64,000 nt of DNA. Source: Pantoea alfalfae (GTDB lineage Bacteria > Pseudomonadota > Gammaproteobacteria > Enterobacterales > Enterobacteriaceae). The stretch covers positions 3,596,001 to 3,660,000 of the forward strand of contig NZ_CP082292.1 in assembly GCF_019880205.1 (NCBI RefSeq), in the 5' to 3' direction. How positions within the stretch are numbered: position 1 is the stretch's first letter; every line of letters begins with the position of its first letter. Position numbers and translations under genes: made by a program. The notes beneath the pieces were generated by a model. It searched no databases and was not told the origin of the DNA. It was given only the letters and a program-made list of their open reading frames with translations. Shown in pieces: positions 47,965 to 57,288 of the stretch.

Positions 47965-49206
47965 CTAAACTGGATCCACCTCATTCTCCAGCTTCTGACG
48001 CCGCCGCAGATGCGGAAACAACGTCATCCACAACGCCACCACAATCAGCGTACCGATGCCGCCAATCGCTGCCGCGGGTGCCGCTCCCATCCAGGCTGCC
48101 AGCAACCCAGACTCAAACTCGCCCAGCTGATTCGACGTATTGATAAAAATCGCGTTAACCGCATTCACCCGTCCCCGCATAGCATCCGGCGTATCCAGTT
48201 GCACCAGCGCACCCCGGATCACCATACTCACCATATCAAAGCCCCCCAGCGCACAGAGGGCAATCAGCGACAGCCACAGCTGCGTGGACAGCGCGAACAC
48301 CAATGTGGCAACGCCAAATCCCGCCACCGAGCCAAACATAATCATCCCGACATGCTTGTCCAGCTTGTGACGGCTCAGCCAGATGCCGACCAGCAAGGCG
48401 CCCACCGACGGCGCACCGCGCAACATTCCCAATCCCCACGGCCCGGTATGCAGAATATCTTTGGCAAAAATCGGCAACAGTGCCGTCGCGCCACCCAGCA
48501 GCACCGCAAACAGATCGAGCGAAATCACCCCAAGCACATCCTTGCGCTCACGGATAAAGTGAATCCCGGCAAACAGATTCTTCATATTCATTGGCAGACG
48601 AGCCTGCACCGGACGCTCATAGCGCAGCAGACTCACCAGCGTCAGCGAAATCAGATAAAACAGTCCGGAAACGCCATATACGACATGCGGCCCGGCAACA
48701 TAAAGCAGCCCGCCCATCGTCGGCCCGACAATCACCGCCGCCTGGCCCCCTACCGAGTTCATCGCCATGGCGCGCGCCAGAATCGAAGGCGGCACCAGCG
48801 ACGGCAGCATTGAGGACATTGCAGGCCACTCCAGCGCCTTCGCCACCGCAATCATAAACACCAGTCCCCACAGCGCGGTCTTGTCAGCGGTATGGAATAA
48901 GGTAAGCACCACTAATGCCACCAGCGCAGCAAATTCCACCAGCTGCCCCAGCAGCACAATGCGCCGCCGGTCATATTGATCCGCAAGATGACCTGCAGGT
49001 AGCGCCAGCAATACCGACGGCAGAAACTGCATCAGGCCAATCATCCCCAACGCCATTGCGCTGTTGGTCAGCGCATAGATCTGCCAGCTGATTGCCACCG
49101 AGAACATCTGAAAACCAAATGATGAGCAGGTGCGCGCCAGCCAGAACGCGACAAATGTCCGATGTCGCCACAGCGACTCTTCTGCTGTTGATGCCATAAA
49201 TCCCAT
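47965..49206 (-). CDS. MFS transporter, EntS/MFS_3 type
   Basis: This 413-residue inner-membrane protein has twelve predicted helices and the MFS_3 pattern FWLARTCSSFGFQMFSVAISWQ, PAGHLADQYDRRRIVLLGQ (motif A) and LDTPDAMRGRVNAVNAIFI. EntS-type proteins export siderophores, others drugs; nothing nearby supports a siderophore role. It stands alone. Export substrate unknown. Confidence 0.87.
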   Translation of the reverse strand: MGFMASTAEESLWRHRTFVAFWLARTCSSFGFQMFSVAISWQIYALTNSAMALGMIGLMQFLPSVLLALPAGHLADQYDRRRIVLLGQLVEFAALVALVVLTLFHTADKTALWGLVFMIAVAKALEWPAMSSMLPSLVPPSILARAMAMNSVGGQAAVIVGPTMGGLLYVAGPHVVYGVSGLFYLISLTLVSLLRYERPVQARLPMNMKNLFAGIHFIRERKDVLGVISLDLFAVLLGGATALLPIFAKDILHTGPWGLGMLRGAPSVGALLVGIWLSRHKLDKHVGMIMFGSVAGFGVATLVFALSTQLWLSLIALCALGGFDMVSMVIRGALVQLDTPDAMRGRVNAVNAIFINTSNQLGEFESGLLAAWMGAAPAAAIGGIGTLIVVALWMTLFPHLRRRQKLENEVDPV

Positions 49207-49606
49207 GTCTTATCCCAAATCAGGTGAGGAAGCCCGCATCGTTGCGCGGTGTTATTGGTGTGGTTATTGATGATGTTAAATTAACAGACCGGATGAGACC
49301 TGAATGGCTGCGGCTCCAGCCCTGGCTCTCTGCACAACAAAACGCATACTGTCCGGCACAGGCGCATCCGACCTCTCCTGACTATTACCAGCCTATTGGT
49401 CCCGACTATTGAATATATTCCAGCACATCATCAGACGCCAAAGGAATTATGTTCTCTTTGCTAATGGGTTTATTTACTTTCGCAGGCAACAAAAGGATGA
49501 TTTGGATTAAGCAGATGATCTATATTTATTCACGCGTTTAAAAAAATGCGACTTTTTATATGATCAATTATCAACAAATCCTTTTTTATTGCATTTCATA
49601 GAGATA
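49207..49606. other. AT-rich intergenic region
   Basis: These 400 bases hold the upstream regions of the divergent MFS and EAL-like genes. The right half is very AT-rich. I see no gene or RNA. Confidence 0.4.
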
Positions 49607-50206
49607 ATGAAAAACAGTTTATATAACCCCTATGTTACTGAACCTATCCATCACGTTAAGCGTAATGTCTCTGGCATTTGCTATAGCGTGCCTTATCTTC
49701 AGCAAAATCAGGAAAGCAGAAATACACTTAATACAAACAACATTATTTCATTACACAATCAAATTGCCACTGAAGCAGCATTAATGATTATTCCCATCGA
49801 TGATATGCGATTACGGGGAATGATTGCGGTACCGGACGCTTATTCACATTTACAGAATGGGCGAATCCGGATTGGAATTAATTATTCCAGTTTAGCGGCA
49901 CATTATGCGCCACTACTTGAATTAACTAAGAAATTTGATTTCTGGCTTTATGATTTTGCGCCGCCGGGAGCAGACTGGCGACTGCTGGAATCTTTCCCTT
50001 TTTCAGGGATTGTTTTAAACGAAGCGTTCTTTAATGACAATTATGAAAAATTTACCTTTCCCTTTTTTATGGCGACATTTCGTGAAAAAGGGGCAGAGGT
50101 CATCGTACGAAGTCATACGCCGACTTTAACGGCTGAGCAGTTTGCTGAGATAAATATCAGCGGCTGGCAACAGCAACGCTCGGATGGCGATCTTATTAGC
50201 TGCTGA
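49607..50206 (+). CDS. Degenerate EAL-like domain protein
   Basis: This 199-residue frame is AT-rich in its first third. Its later part (RIGINYSSLAAHYAPLLEL, FDFWLYDFAPPGADWRLLESFPFSGIVLNEAFF, GAEVIVRSHTPTLTAEQFAEI) follows the order of a late EAL phosphodiesterase barrel (FD-x-FG, IKLD, ITG-T). It lacks the EAL signature and most catalytic residues. Such short proteins, like YdiV, can regulate by protein contact. I would not call it a phosphodiesterase. The ATG at 49607 was chosen over one 18 bases earlier. Function unknown; the family call is tentative. Confidence 0.5.
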   Translation: MKNSLYNPYVTEPIHHVKRNVSGICYSVPYLQQNQESRNTLNTNNIISLHNQIATEAALMIIPIDDMRLRGMIAVPDAYSHLQNGRIRIGINYSSLAAHYAPLLELTKKFDFWLYDFAPPGADWRLLESFPFSGIVLNEAFFNDNYEKFTFPFFMATFREKGAEVIVRSHTPTLTAEQFAEINISGWQQQRSDGDLISC

Positions 50207-50481
50207 TTCACAAATCCTGCCTTCCGGCGTTAAGGGCACACGGCGGTGCGCTTAACGTCCTTTAATCCCCCATAAAATGTCGTATTATTCCGGTTGTTAA
50301 GCGATTTAAGCTAAAAAAATCAAATCTTGATCTGATTTTGCTATAACATTTAACACAAAGGGACCGTCTGTCTTAACGGAAGAGATACTTCAGAACACCC
50401 TAATCATTTGTACTTGATAACTGGAAACAGCCTATCTGGTTGTTTTCGTGTGTTTTATGGCAACGAAACGAGGTCGATATT

Positions 50482-52872
50482 ATGGGGAAAAACTCCTCAT
50501 CTTTTGGCGTAATTCGTTTCCTGACAGTGCTGTTCGCAGTACTGACGGGCGCGTTTATGCTGATTGGCGGTGGCTGGTTAGCCGCCATTGGTGGTTCCTG
50601 GTATTACGTTTTCGGCGGTGTGGTGATGCTTATCACCGCCTATCTGCTTTCCCGTCGCAAAAGCACCGCGCTGGTTCTCTATGCGCTACTGCTGATCGGC
50701 ACCCTGATCTGGGGTGTATGGGAAGTGGGTACAGACTTCTGGGCACTGGCACCGCGCACCGATGTGCTGGTGATTTTTGGTGTCTGGCTGATCCTGCCGT
50801 TTGTTTATCGCAGCTTCAACGCGGGCAGTAAAGCCGCGCTGGGGACCATGGCTGTAGCGCTGGTTGCCAGTGCTATCGTGCTGACCTATGCGGTGTTTAA
50901 CGATCCGCAGGTGATAAACGGTTCAGTGCCAGAAACCGCTGACAACGCCCCGCAGGCTGCGCCGCTGAGTAACATTCCTGATGCTGACTGGCCCGCTTAT
51001 GCGCGCGATCAGCAGGGAACCCGTTTCTCGCCGCTGAAGCAGATTAACCACCAGAACGTGAAAGAGTTGCAGGTTGCCTGGCAGTTCCAGACGGGCGACA
51101 TGAAAGGGCCTGACGACCCAGGTGAAATCACCGATGAAGTCACCCCGATTAAAATCCGCGACACGCTTTACCTCTGTTCGCCACACCAGATTCTGTTTGC
51201 GCTGGATGCGGCCACCGGTAAGCAGAAGTGGAAATTTGATCCGGGCATGAAGGTGAATCCAACCTTCCAGCACGTGACCTGTCGCGGTGTTTCTTACCAC
51301 GAAGTGCCGGCAGCAGCCGATGCAGCGAATACGCAGCCTGCTCTCTGCTCTCGTCGTATCTATCTGCCTGTCAACGATGGTCGTCTGTTTGCGCTGGACG
51401 CAGAGACCGGCGAACGTTGCCCGACATTTGGCGTCAATGGCGAGCTGGATCTGCAACACAAACAGCCTGTTACGACTGCGGGTATGTATGAGCCGACCTC
51501 GCCGCCAATCATTACCAATACCACCATCGTAATGGCCGGTGCAGTAACCGATAACTTCTCAACCCGCGAGCCGTCAGGCGTGATCCGTGGTTTTGATGTG
51601 AATACCGGCAAACTGCTGTGGGTATTTGATCCAGGCGCGAAAGACCCAAATGCCATTCCGGCTGATGAACACACCTTCACCATGAACTCACCGAATTCAT
51701 GGGCACCGGCAGTTTACGATCCGAAACTGGATACCGTTTATCTGCCAATGGGCGTGACCACACCGGATATCTGGGGCGGTAACCGCACTCCAGAGCAGGA
51801 ACGCTATGCGAGCAGCGTGCTGGCTCTGAATGCCACCACCGGTAAGCTGGTCTGGTCTTATCAGACTGTGCATCACGACCTGTGGGATATGGATCTGCCG
51901 TCGCAGCCGACCCTGGCTGACATCACCGATAAAGATGGCAACACCGTACCGGTGGTTTACGCGCCAGCGAAAACCGGCAACATCTTTGTCCTGGATCGCC
52001 GTACCGGCAAGCCAGTGGTCCCTGCGCCAGAAACGCCAGTGCCACAGGGTGCTGCAAAAGGCGACCACGTTGCCGCTACTCAGCCCTACTCTGAGCTGAC
52101 CTTCCGTCCGAAACAGAACCTGACGGACAAGGACATGTGGGGCGCGACGATGTTCGACCAGCTGGTGTGCCGCGTGATCTTCAAGCGCCTGCGCTATGAA
52201 GGTCCGTTCACCCCGCCATCAGAGCAGGGCACGCTGGTGTTCCCGGGTAATCTCGGTATGTTCGAATGGGGCGGTATTGCCGTCGATCCACATCGTCAGA
52301 TTGCGATTGCTAACCCAATGGCGCTGCCGTTTGTCTCGAAGCTGATTCCACGTGGCCCGGGCAATCCGATTGAGCCGCCGAAAGGCGCAGAGGGTGGTTC
52401 AGGTACGGAAACCGGTATTCAGCCACAGTATGGCGTGCCATATGGCGTCGAGCTGAATCCGTTCCTGTCACCGTTTGGTCTGCCATGTAAACAGCCTGCC
52501 TGGGGTTACATCTCCGCGGTGGATCTGAAGACCAACGACGTAGTGTGGAAACAGCGTATCGGTACCGTTCGCGATAGCGCGCCGGTTCCGCTGCCGTTCA
52601 AAATGGGTATGCCGATGCTGGGTGGTCCTGTCACCACCGCTGGTAAGGTGTTCTTCATTGGCGCGACCGCAGATAACTACCTGCGTGCGTTCAGCACCGA
52701 TACCGGCGAGCTGCTGTGGCAGGCACGTCTGCCAGCAGGCGGCCAGGCGACCCCAATGACCTATGAAGTAGATGGCAAGCAGTACGTTGTCATCGCGGCA
52801 GGCGGTCACGGTTCGTTTGGTACTAAGCTGGGCGATTATGTGATTGCTTACGCACTGCCAGACCAGAAATAA
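50482..52872 (+). CDS. gcd: Quinoprotein (PQQ) glucose dehydrogenase, membrane-bound
   Basis: Gcd oxidises glucose to gluconolactone in the periplasm and passes electrons to ubiquinone; it needs PQQ, calcium or magnesium. The 796 residues have five N-terminal helices (GGGWLAAIGGSWYYV, WGVWEVGTDFWALAPR) and a PQQ propeller domain with WPAYARDQQGTRFSPL, EPTSPPIITN, TVHHDLWDMDLPSQPTL and GGQATPMTYEVDGKQYVV. The ATG at 50482 follows GAGGT and matches E. coli. PQQ biosynthesis genes are not in the window. This enzyme underlies phosphate solubilisation in Pantoea. Confidence 0.97.
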   Translation: MGKNSSSFGVIRFLTVLFAVLTGAFMLIGGGWLAAIGGSWYYVFGGVVMLITAYLLSRRKSTALVLYALLLIGTLIWGVWEVGTDFWALAPRTDVLVIFGVWLILPFVYRSFNAGSKAALGTMAVALVASAIVLTYAVFNDPQVINGSVPETADNAPQAAPLSNIPDADWPAYARDQQGTRFSPLKQINHQNVKELQVAWQFQTGDMKGPDDPGEITDEVTPIKIRDTLYLCSPHQILFALDAATGKQKWKFDPGMKVNPTFQHVTCRGVSYHEVPAAADAANTQPALCSRRIYLPVNDGRLFALDAETGERCPTFGVNGELDLQHKQPVTTAGMYEPTSPPIITNTTIVMAGAVTDNFSTREPSGVIRGFDVNTGKLLWVFDPGAKDPNAIPADEHTFTMNSPNSWAPAVYDPKLDTVYLPMGVTTPDIWGGNRTPEQERYASSVLALNATTGKLVWSYQTVHHDLWDMDLPSQPTLADITDKDGNTVPVVYAPAKTGNIFVLDRRTGKPVVPAPETPVPQGAAKGDHVAATQPYSELTFRPKQNLTDKDMWGATMFDQLVCRVIFKRLRYEGPFTPPSEQGTLVFPGNLGMFEWGGIAVDPHRQIAIANPMALPFVSKLIPRGPGNPIEPPKGAEGGSGTETGIQPQYGVPYGVELNPFLSPFGLPCKQPAWGYISAVDLKTNDVVWKQRIGTVRDSAPVPLPFKMGMPMLGGPVTTAGKVFFIGATADNYLRAFSTDTGELLWQARLPAGGQATPMTYEVDGKQYVVIAAGGHGSFGTKLGDYVIAYALPDQK

Positions 52873-52894
52873 TTCACGACGCTGTGAATAGCCT

Positions 52895-52920
52895 AAGGCG
52901 GACTCCGGTCCGCCTTTTTT
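52895..52920 (+). terminator. Terminator of gcd
   Basis: A perfect stem (aggcggac, tccg loop, gtccgcct) with TTTTTT lies 22 bases after the gcd stop codon. Confidence 0.9.
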
Positions 52921-52923
52921 GCG

Positions 52924-54129
52924 CTATTTTTTCATCTCACGCCAGTTGAGCCACGCGCAAAACAGCATCACTACACAGGTTGCCAGAAACACTGGCCGCA
53001 TCCCGAACGTCCCACCTATCAGCCCACCGAACAACGGACCGCTGACCTGGCCGATATACTGCGCCGACGTCGAATACCCCAGCATCCGCCCGACCTGTGA
53101 ACCGGGCACGTTATGACGGATTATCGCCGTAATGCACGGCATCAATCCGCCCAGCGCCATCCCCATCAGAAAACGCAGCAGCACCAGTTGCCAGGCCGCT
53201 GTGATAAACGCCTGGGGGATCAGCAACAGCCCACTGACCAGTAATCCGCCGGTCAGAACCCGCCAGTGCCCTACCCGATCGGCCAGACGACCCAGTCGGG
53301 GTGCTGCCAGCACCGTGCCCAGCGCCGCCGCAGACATCACCAGGCCGGCGATCATCGTGATTTGATGGTCACCCTGCACGAACTCGCCCACGTAAAGCGT
53401 AATAATGGGTTCAATCGACATGCTGGCGAAGATCAGCAACATGCCGGAGAGCCACATCAGCCGCACCAGTGTGTGATTCACCGGTTCTGCTTCAGGATGC
53501 GGTTGCTGGCTGGCACGCGACGTCGCAGCAGCACGTGGCTGCTCTTTAAGTAAAAAGGTGGTCGCGAGGAAGGCGAGAAAGATGACCGCACCGGTCAGCC
53601 AGAATGTCTGACGAATGCCGATCAGCGGCGGTAAAGCGCCACCCAGCAGCGGTCCCACTACGTTGCCTGCCATAATACCGGATGACAGGATGCCCAGCGC
53701 CCAGCCGGTCTGCGCTTTTGGCGTCTGCGCCGCCACCAGAATGGTCGATCCCGATGCGTAGCCACCCAGCAGCCCGGCCAGCAGCCGCAGCGCCACCAGC
53801 TGCCACGGCGCGGTTGCCATGCCAATCAGCGACATCGCAATCGCCATTCCCAGGCTGGCCCGGATCAGCATCAGCTTACGACCGTAGCGATCAGCCAGCC
53901 TGCCCCACAGCGGCGCAGTCAGCGCGGCGCTGAAAAAGGTCGCGCCATAGGCCAGCCCGGACCAGCGGGCGATGGCCGCGGGCTGCTCAACGCCCAGTTG
54001 CTGCACATAGAGCGGCAGAAATGGCAGCAGCAGCGTCATCGCCACGATGGTGGTAAAAGAGCCGACGACGCAGACCGCTAAGTTACGTCGCCAGTGCTGA
54101 AACTCTGCCGTTTCGGGTAACTGTTGCAT
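52924..54129 (-). CDS. mdtG: MFS multidrug efflux transporter MdtG-like
   Basis: This 401-residue protein has twelve helices and the MdtG pattern (LPFLPLYVQQLGV, PLWGRLADRYGRKLMLIRASLGM as motif A, and GWALGILSSGIMAGNVVGPLLGG). E. coli MdtG confers fosfomycin and deoxycholate tolerance. The ATG at 54129 was preferred because the upstream residues (rich in His/Pro) do not resemble the family. It is divergent from no gene; a LysR gene lies behind it. Confidence 0.86.
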   Translation of the reverse strand: MQQLPETAEFQHWRRNLAVCVVGSFTTIVAMTLLLPFLPLYVQQLGVEQPAAIARWSGLAYGATFFSAALTAPLWGRLADRYGRKLMLIRASLGMAIAMSLIGMATAPWQLVALRLLAGLLGGYASGSTILVAAQTPKAQTGWALGILSSGIMAGNVVGPLLGGALPPLIGIRQTFWLTGAVIFLAFLATTFLLKEQPRAAATSRASQQPHPEAEPVNHTLVRLMWLSGMLLIFASMSIEPIITLYVGEFVQGDHQITMIAGLVMSAAALGTVLAAPRLGRLADRVGHWRVLTGGLLVSGLLLIPQAFITAAWQLVLLRFLMGMALGGLMPCITAIIRHNVPGSQVGRMLGYSTSAQYIGQVSGPLFGGLIGGTFGMRPVFLATCVVMLFCAWLNWREMKK

Positions 54130-54239
54130 GTAAATATCCGTTGAATGATCAGGGATACAGGCTAACCGGCGTAGCGGATGAACAACAGTCATCGCAGGAT
54201 AGTTACTTTGTGGCGCTGATTGTTGTCAGCAGGCAACAA

Positions 54240-55136
54240 TCAGTTCGGATTCAGCGCCGTAATCAGGGTATCGCACAGCAGTGTCACCGGTGACGCCGGT
54301 TCAGGCGTGTTGTGCAGCAGCAGATAGCTTTGCAGGCGATCCATCTGCCACTCCGGCAGCAGTTGCTGAATGTCGCCACGCGCAATCGCCTCCTGTGCCA
54401 TGTAGGACGGAAGATAGGCGATACCGCTGCCCGCCAGTGCGGCATTGAGCAGCGCCATGCTGTTATTGGCGCGAAAGCGGCTGCGCACGTCCAGTGCCAG
54501 CCGCTGTTTATCGCGGCGGAACGGCAGTGCGGCGGTGTGCGCCGGACCATGAAACAGCAGCAGGTCGTAGCGCGGCAACATCTCAGGATGCGTGATGGCG
54601 GGTCGCTGCGCCAGGTAAGCGGGCGCGGCATAAAGTCCCCACTCGATATCGCTCAGTACCCGGAAATTGCCCTGCTGCGGCGATCGGGATCGGATCACAA
54701 TCGCCAGATCGACCTGATCGTCCAGCCGATCGTGATTGCGATCGGTCAGATCGAGATCGACGTTAATATGCAGATGGCGGCGCAGAAAACGATTGAGAAC
54801 GGGAACCACGCACTGGCAGCCAAAAGTGACGGGCGCCTGTAGCCTGACATGCCCAGTGGGCTGCTGATGCACCTGCTGCACAAACGCCTCGGCGCGCTGC
54901 ACTTCAGCCAGCATCCTCACACAGTAAGGATAGTAAGCCTGACCCAGCTCAGTCAGTGCCAGCCGCCGGGTAGTACGCTGCAGCAGCCGGATACCGAGCC
55001 GCAGCTCCAGACGGGCAATTTCCCGGCTGACGTGAGATTTGGACAGGCCAAGTGCGCGTGCCGCCTCGCTGAAACTCTGTAATTCCACAACCCGTGCAAA
55101 TACCAGCATGGCGGTTAAGTTCGCGCCATTTTCCAT
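54240..55136 (-). CDS. LysR-family regulator
   Basis: This 298-residue regulator has the N-terminal helix-turn-helix (MLVFARVVELQSFSEAARALGLSKSHVSREIARLE) and an effector domain of the DhcR/AaeR-like group (TGHVRLQAPVTFGCQCVVPVL, GIAYLPSYMA). The ATG at 55136 fits the family start. Target genes unknown; mdtG lies downstream on the same strand at 54129, so co-regulation is possible. Confidence 0.85.
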   Translation of the reverse strand: MENGANLTAMLVFARVVELQSFSEAARALGLSKSHVSREIARLELRLGIRLLQRTTRRLALTELGQAYYPYCVRMLAEVQRAEAFVQQVHQQPTGHVRLQAPVTFGCQCVVPVLNRFLRRHLHINVDLDLTDRNHDRLDDQVDLAIVIRSRSPQQGNFRVLSDIEWGLYAAPAYLAQRPAITHPEMLPRYDLLLFHGPAHTAALPFRRDKQRLALDVRSRFRANNSMALLNAALAGSGIAYLPSYMAQEAIARGDIQQLLPEWQMDRLQSYLLLHNTPEPASPVTLLCDTLITALNPN

Positions 55137-55304
55137 GTTTCCCGACTCCGGCAGTAAGGGGGGCTGGCAACAAACTAACATGTTCGGGCGGGATCGCTGT
55201 GGCTGACCGGCAAAAAAAGCGAGGCGAAGTTCAGGAGAAGAGCGGCGCAGAGCGCGGGCCGACCTTCCCGTCTGTGTGCGATGTCGGGAAGGCCTTATCA
55301 GGCA

Positions 55305-55673
55305 TCAGCTGGCCATCGCCAGAGGGAACAGCAACCGATCCGGCTCGACGCGACGCTGACGGCGCAACTGGCCTGGCGTCATCATAAAGTAGTTTTTAAA
55401 GGTGCGGGTATAGGCCTGCTGGGTATCGAAGCCGTAATTCATCGCCACCTGTAATATCGCTTCGTTGCTGCTTAGCAGACTGAGTGCAGACTCGGTTAAG
55501 CGACGCTGGCGGATATATTCTGCCAGTGAAAAGCCGGTATGCTGACGAAACAGGCGTTGCAGATGCCAGCGCGAATAGCCCGAGCGGCGTGCCACCTCAT
55601 CCAGATGCAGATCGTGTCCTAAGTTGTTCTCAATCCAGTCCAGCAAACTCCGAATAAACTCGCGCTGATTCAT
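55305..55673 (-). CDS. AraC-family activator of the MarA/SoxS/Rob group
   Basis: This 122-residue protein is just the two helix-turn-helix DNA-binding domain (LDEVARRSGYSRWHLQRLFRQHTG, then AILQVAMNYGFDTQQAYTRTFKNYF). Length and motifs match MarA, SoxS, RamA and the Rob N-terminus; which one cannot be decided. A strong GGAGGAAC precedes the ATG. Such activators raise multidrug efflux; mdtG lies nearby. Confidence 0.85.
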   Translation of the reverse strand: MNQREFIRSLLDWIENNLGHDLHLDEVARRSGYSRWHLQRLFRQHTGFSLAEYIRQRRLTESALSLLSSNEAILQVAMNYGFDTQQAYTRTFKNYFMMTPGQLRRQRRVEPDRLLFPLAMAS

Positions 55674-56108
55674 GGTTCCTCCTGTTGATGCTGATGTGCA
55701 GTGGAGCCACTCTACCCGCTAAAATTTATCCCTTAATTAGCAGAAAATTAGCGCAGAATTAGCAACGGCGGAAACGGGAGCGGAAAGGCGCGGCCAGCGG
55801 GGCTTTGGGGGGAATCAGTCGTGAGATCGTTGAAGAAAAAGAGGTGAGATGTTTTCAAAAAACTGAGTCAGCCAGGAGATTTTTTTATGCGGGATGTGAT
55901 GTGGTGATGAGTTCCTGGGAGCATCTAAAATTTTACGTTATCAATAAATTTCTGCTCAACACACAAATCCTCTATTTCTGAGCAAATCCTGTTAAAGCAT
56001 CGCTGTTGAACCATTTATAGTTCCAGGTGAAATGTATTAGCCTCCTGCTCTACTGATTTTGTTAAATAATCACAGGGGCCGAAGCCCCTGCAGATTTAAT
56101 ATCCACGC
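55674..56108. other. Intergenic region upstream of the AraC gene
   Basis: These 435 bases hold the AraC promoter and the terminator of the microcin locus. No gene is supported. Confidence 0.4.
56073..56090 (-). terminator. Terminator of the microcin/immunity locus
   Basis: A GC-rich hairpin (caggggc, cgaa, gcccctg) is followed by GATTATTT on the minus strand, just after the putative immunity gene. Confidence 0.65.
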
Positions 56109-56327
56109 TTAAGTTTTTTTACTGCTGCCAGATGTACTGAAAAACCATGAACACAAAGAAATGGCAGTTTTAACAAACGTAGTCAATGTAGCGATTGTAA
56201 CCACCATTTTTGATGCATTTTCTGGCATAGCATACCAGCCTATATAGGAGACGCCTGCGCCACTCAAAAACATTGCGCCTACTAATATGCTGCTTAGTAT
56301 AGATAGATAACAGACTATTTTTTGCAT
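56109..56327 (-). CDS. Putative microcin immunity protein
   Basis: This 72-residue protein has two predicted membrane helices (about residues 4-32 and 41-63) with a short loop (AMPENASK) and a polar tail ending KK. It follows the microcin-like gene on the same strand with about 36 bases between them. Small two-helix proteins right after the toxin gene are the usual class II microcin immunity arrangement; Cvi of microcin V is of similar size. The ATG at 56327 has a GAGGG site; an upstream ATG at 56345 has none. Function is inferred from position and form only. Confidence 0.65.
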   Translation of the reverse strand: MQKIVCYLSILSSILVGAMFLSGAGVSYIGWYAMPENASKMVVTIATLTTFVKTAISLCSWFFSTSGSSKKT

Positions 56328-56363
56328 AAGACCCTCAGCTGTCATTAGTCGTGGAGACTAACT

Positions 56364-56705
56364 TCACCAGGTACATTGCCCACCAAAACTATTCCCAGCA
56401 TTGCTGTTTCCAGAATTATTAAAACATGAACCGATACCACCCCCAATGGCACTTGCCACAGCTGAGCCCGGCCCACCTGCTGAACCAGCAATCATCCCGC
56501 CCAGAATACCATTGAGGCAGTCCGCAATTTCAGGATGAGCAGCCACGACCTGTACTACGCCATTACTCGGCCCAAATAGATTACTGGAACCACCCGACTT
56601 ATTACCATGCTGGCTAGCATGAGAAGACGCTCCGGCATAAGCAGGGTCATATGCACCGCTTGCACCAGTAACTAAAAGCCATTGATTATTTTCTAAGTTC
56701 TTCAT
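56364..56705 (-). CDS. Candidate class II microcin precursor
   Basis: This 113-residue peptide begins with a 15-residue leader MKNLENNQWLLVTGA that lines up with microcin V leaders at Leu4, Val12, Gly14 and Ala15. The rest is rich in glycine, serine and asparagine, with a hydrophobic glycine-zipper core (GILGGMIAGSAGGPGSAVAS) and three cysteines (63, 94, 111). It ends CTW. A strong AAGGAG site precedes the ATG. It has low-GC DNA compared with its neighbours. No exporter is in the window. I know no named microcin it matches. Confidence 0.75.
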   Translation of the reverse strand: MKNLENNQWLLVTGASGAYDPAYAGASSHASQHGNKSGGSSNLFGPSNGVVQVVAAHPEIADCLNGILGGMIAGSAGGPGSAVASAIGGGIGSCFNNSGNSNAGNSFGGQCTW

Positions 56706-57288
56706 TTAACAAACTCCTTCTGTTCTTTATCTATTGATAGCAAACTCTATTGCCAGCACGTTTATATCAATTGATATTCCTATGAGCAAATAGTTATTAT
56801 CCTTGCCGAAATTTAGAAAAACGAATCATATCAAACAGATTGACAGAAAAATATAGTTATGAGATTTTTTATGCTTATTAGTCTTAATAAACTTTTTAAT
56901 ATTTATGTGATTTTGTGACAGTTAGCACAATTCATTCGCAGAGTTAATTTTCATTGCATAATTTTAACATTTCCTATTCATTGTCAGATTAGCGGAAGTG
57001 AAGCCTCTATCGAATAACAATTATTTTTAACACGTATTATTCATATAATGGTGTAGTTACATAATTCCTGCAGATTCAGGATAGCGTTTACTTATTCCTG
57101 AAAGCATCAACATTTTCACCCCTAAGCCATTAGTTTTATTCTCGTTTAATTTGAAGAATGCGGGTAGGGTTCTGATTGAGCACTGCAGATGCAGCCAACG
57201 CCGCCACAGCGCGAAGTATGACGGCGGATAATTCTGGCCTAACAATTGGTGAGTAAACTCTCTCTTATCTTTATGAAGGAGATCAGCC
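56706..57288. other. AT-rich region upstream of the microcin
   Basis: These 583 bases hold the microcin promoter on the minus strand and the response-regulator promoter on the plus strand. The first 350 are very AT-rich, like the microcin genes. A 77-codon minus-strand frame at 57057-57290 lacks a ribosome site and homology, so I do not call it. Confidence 0.5.
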
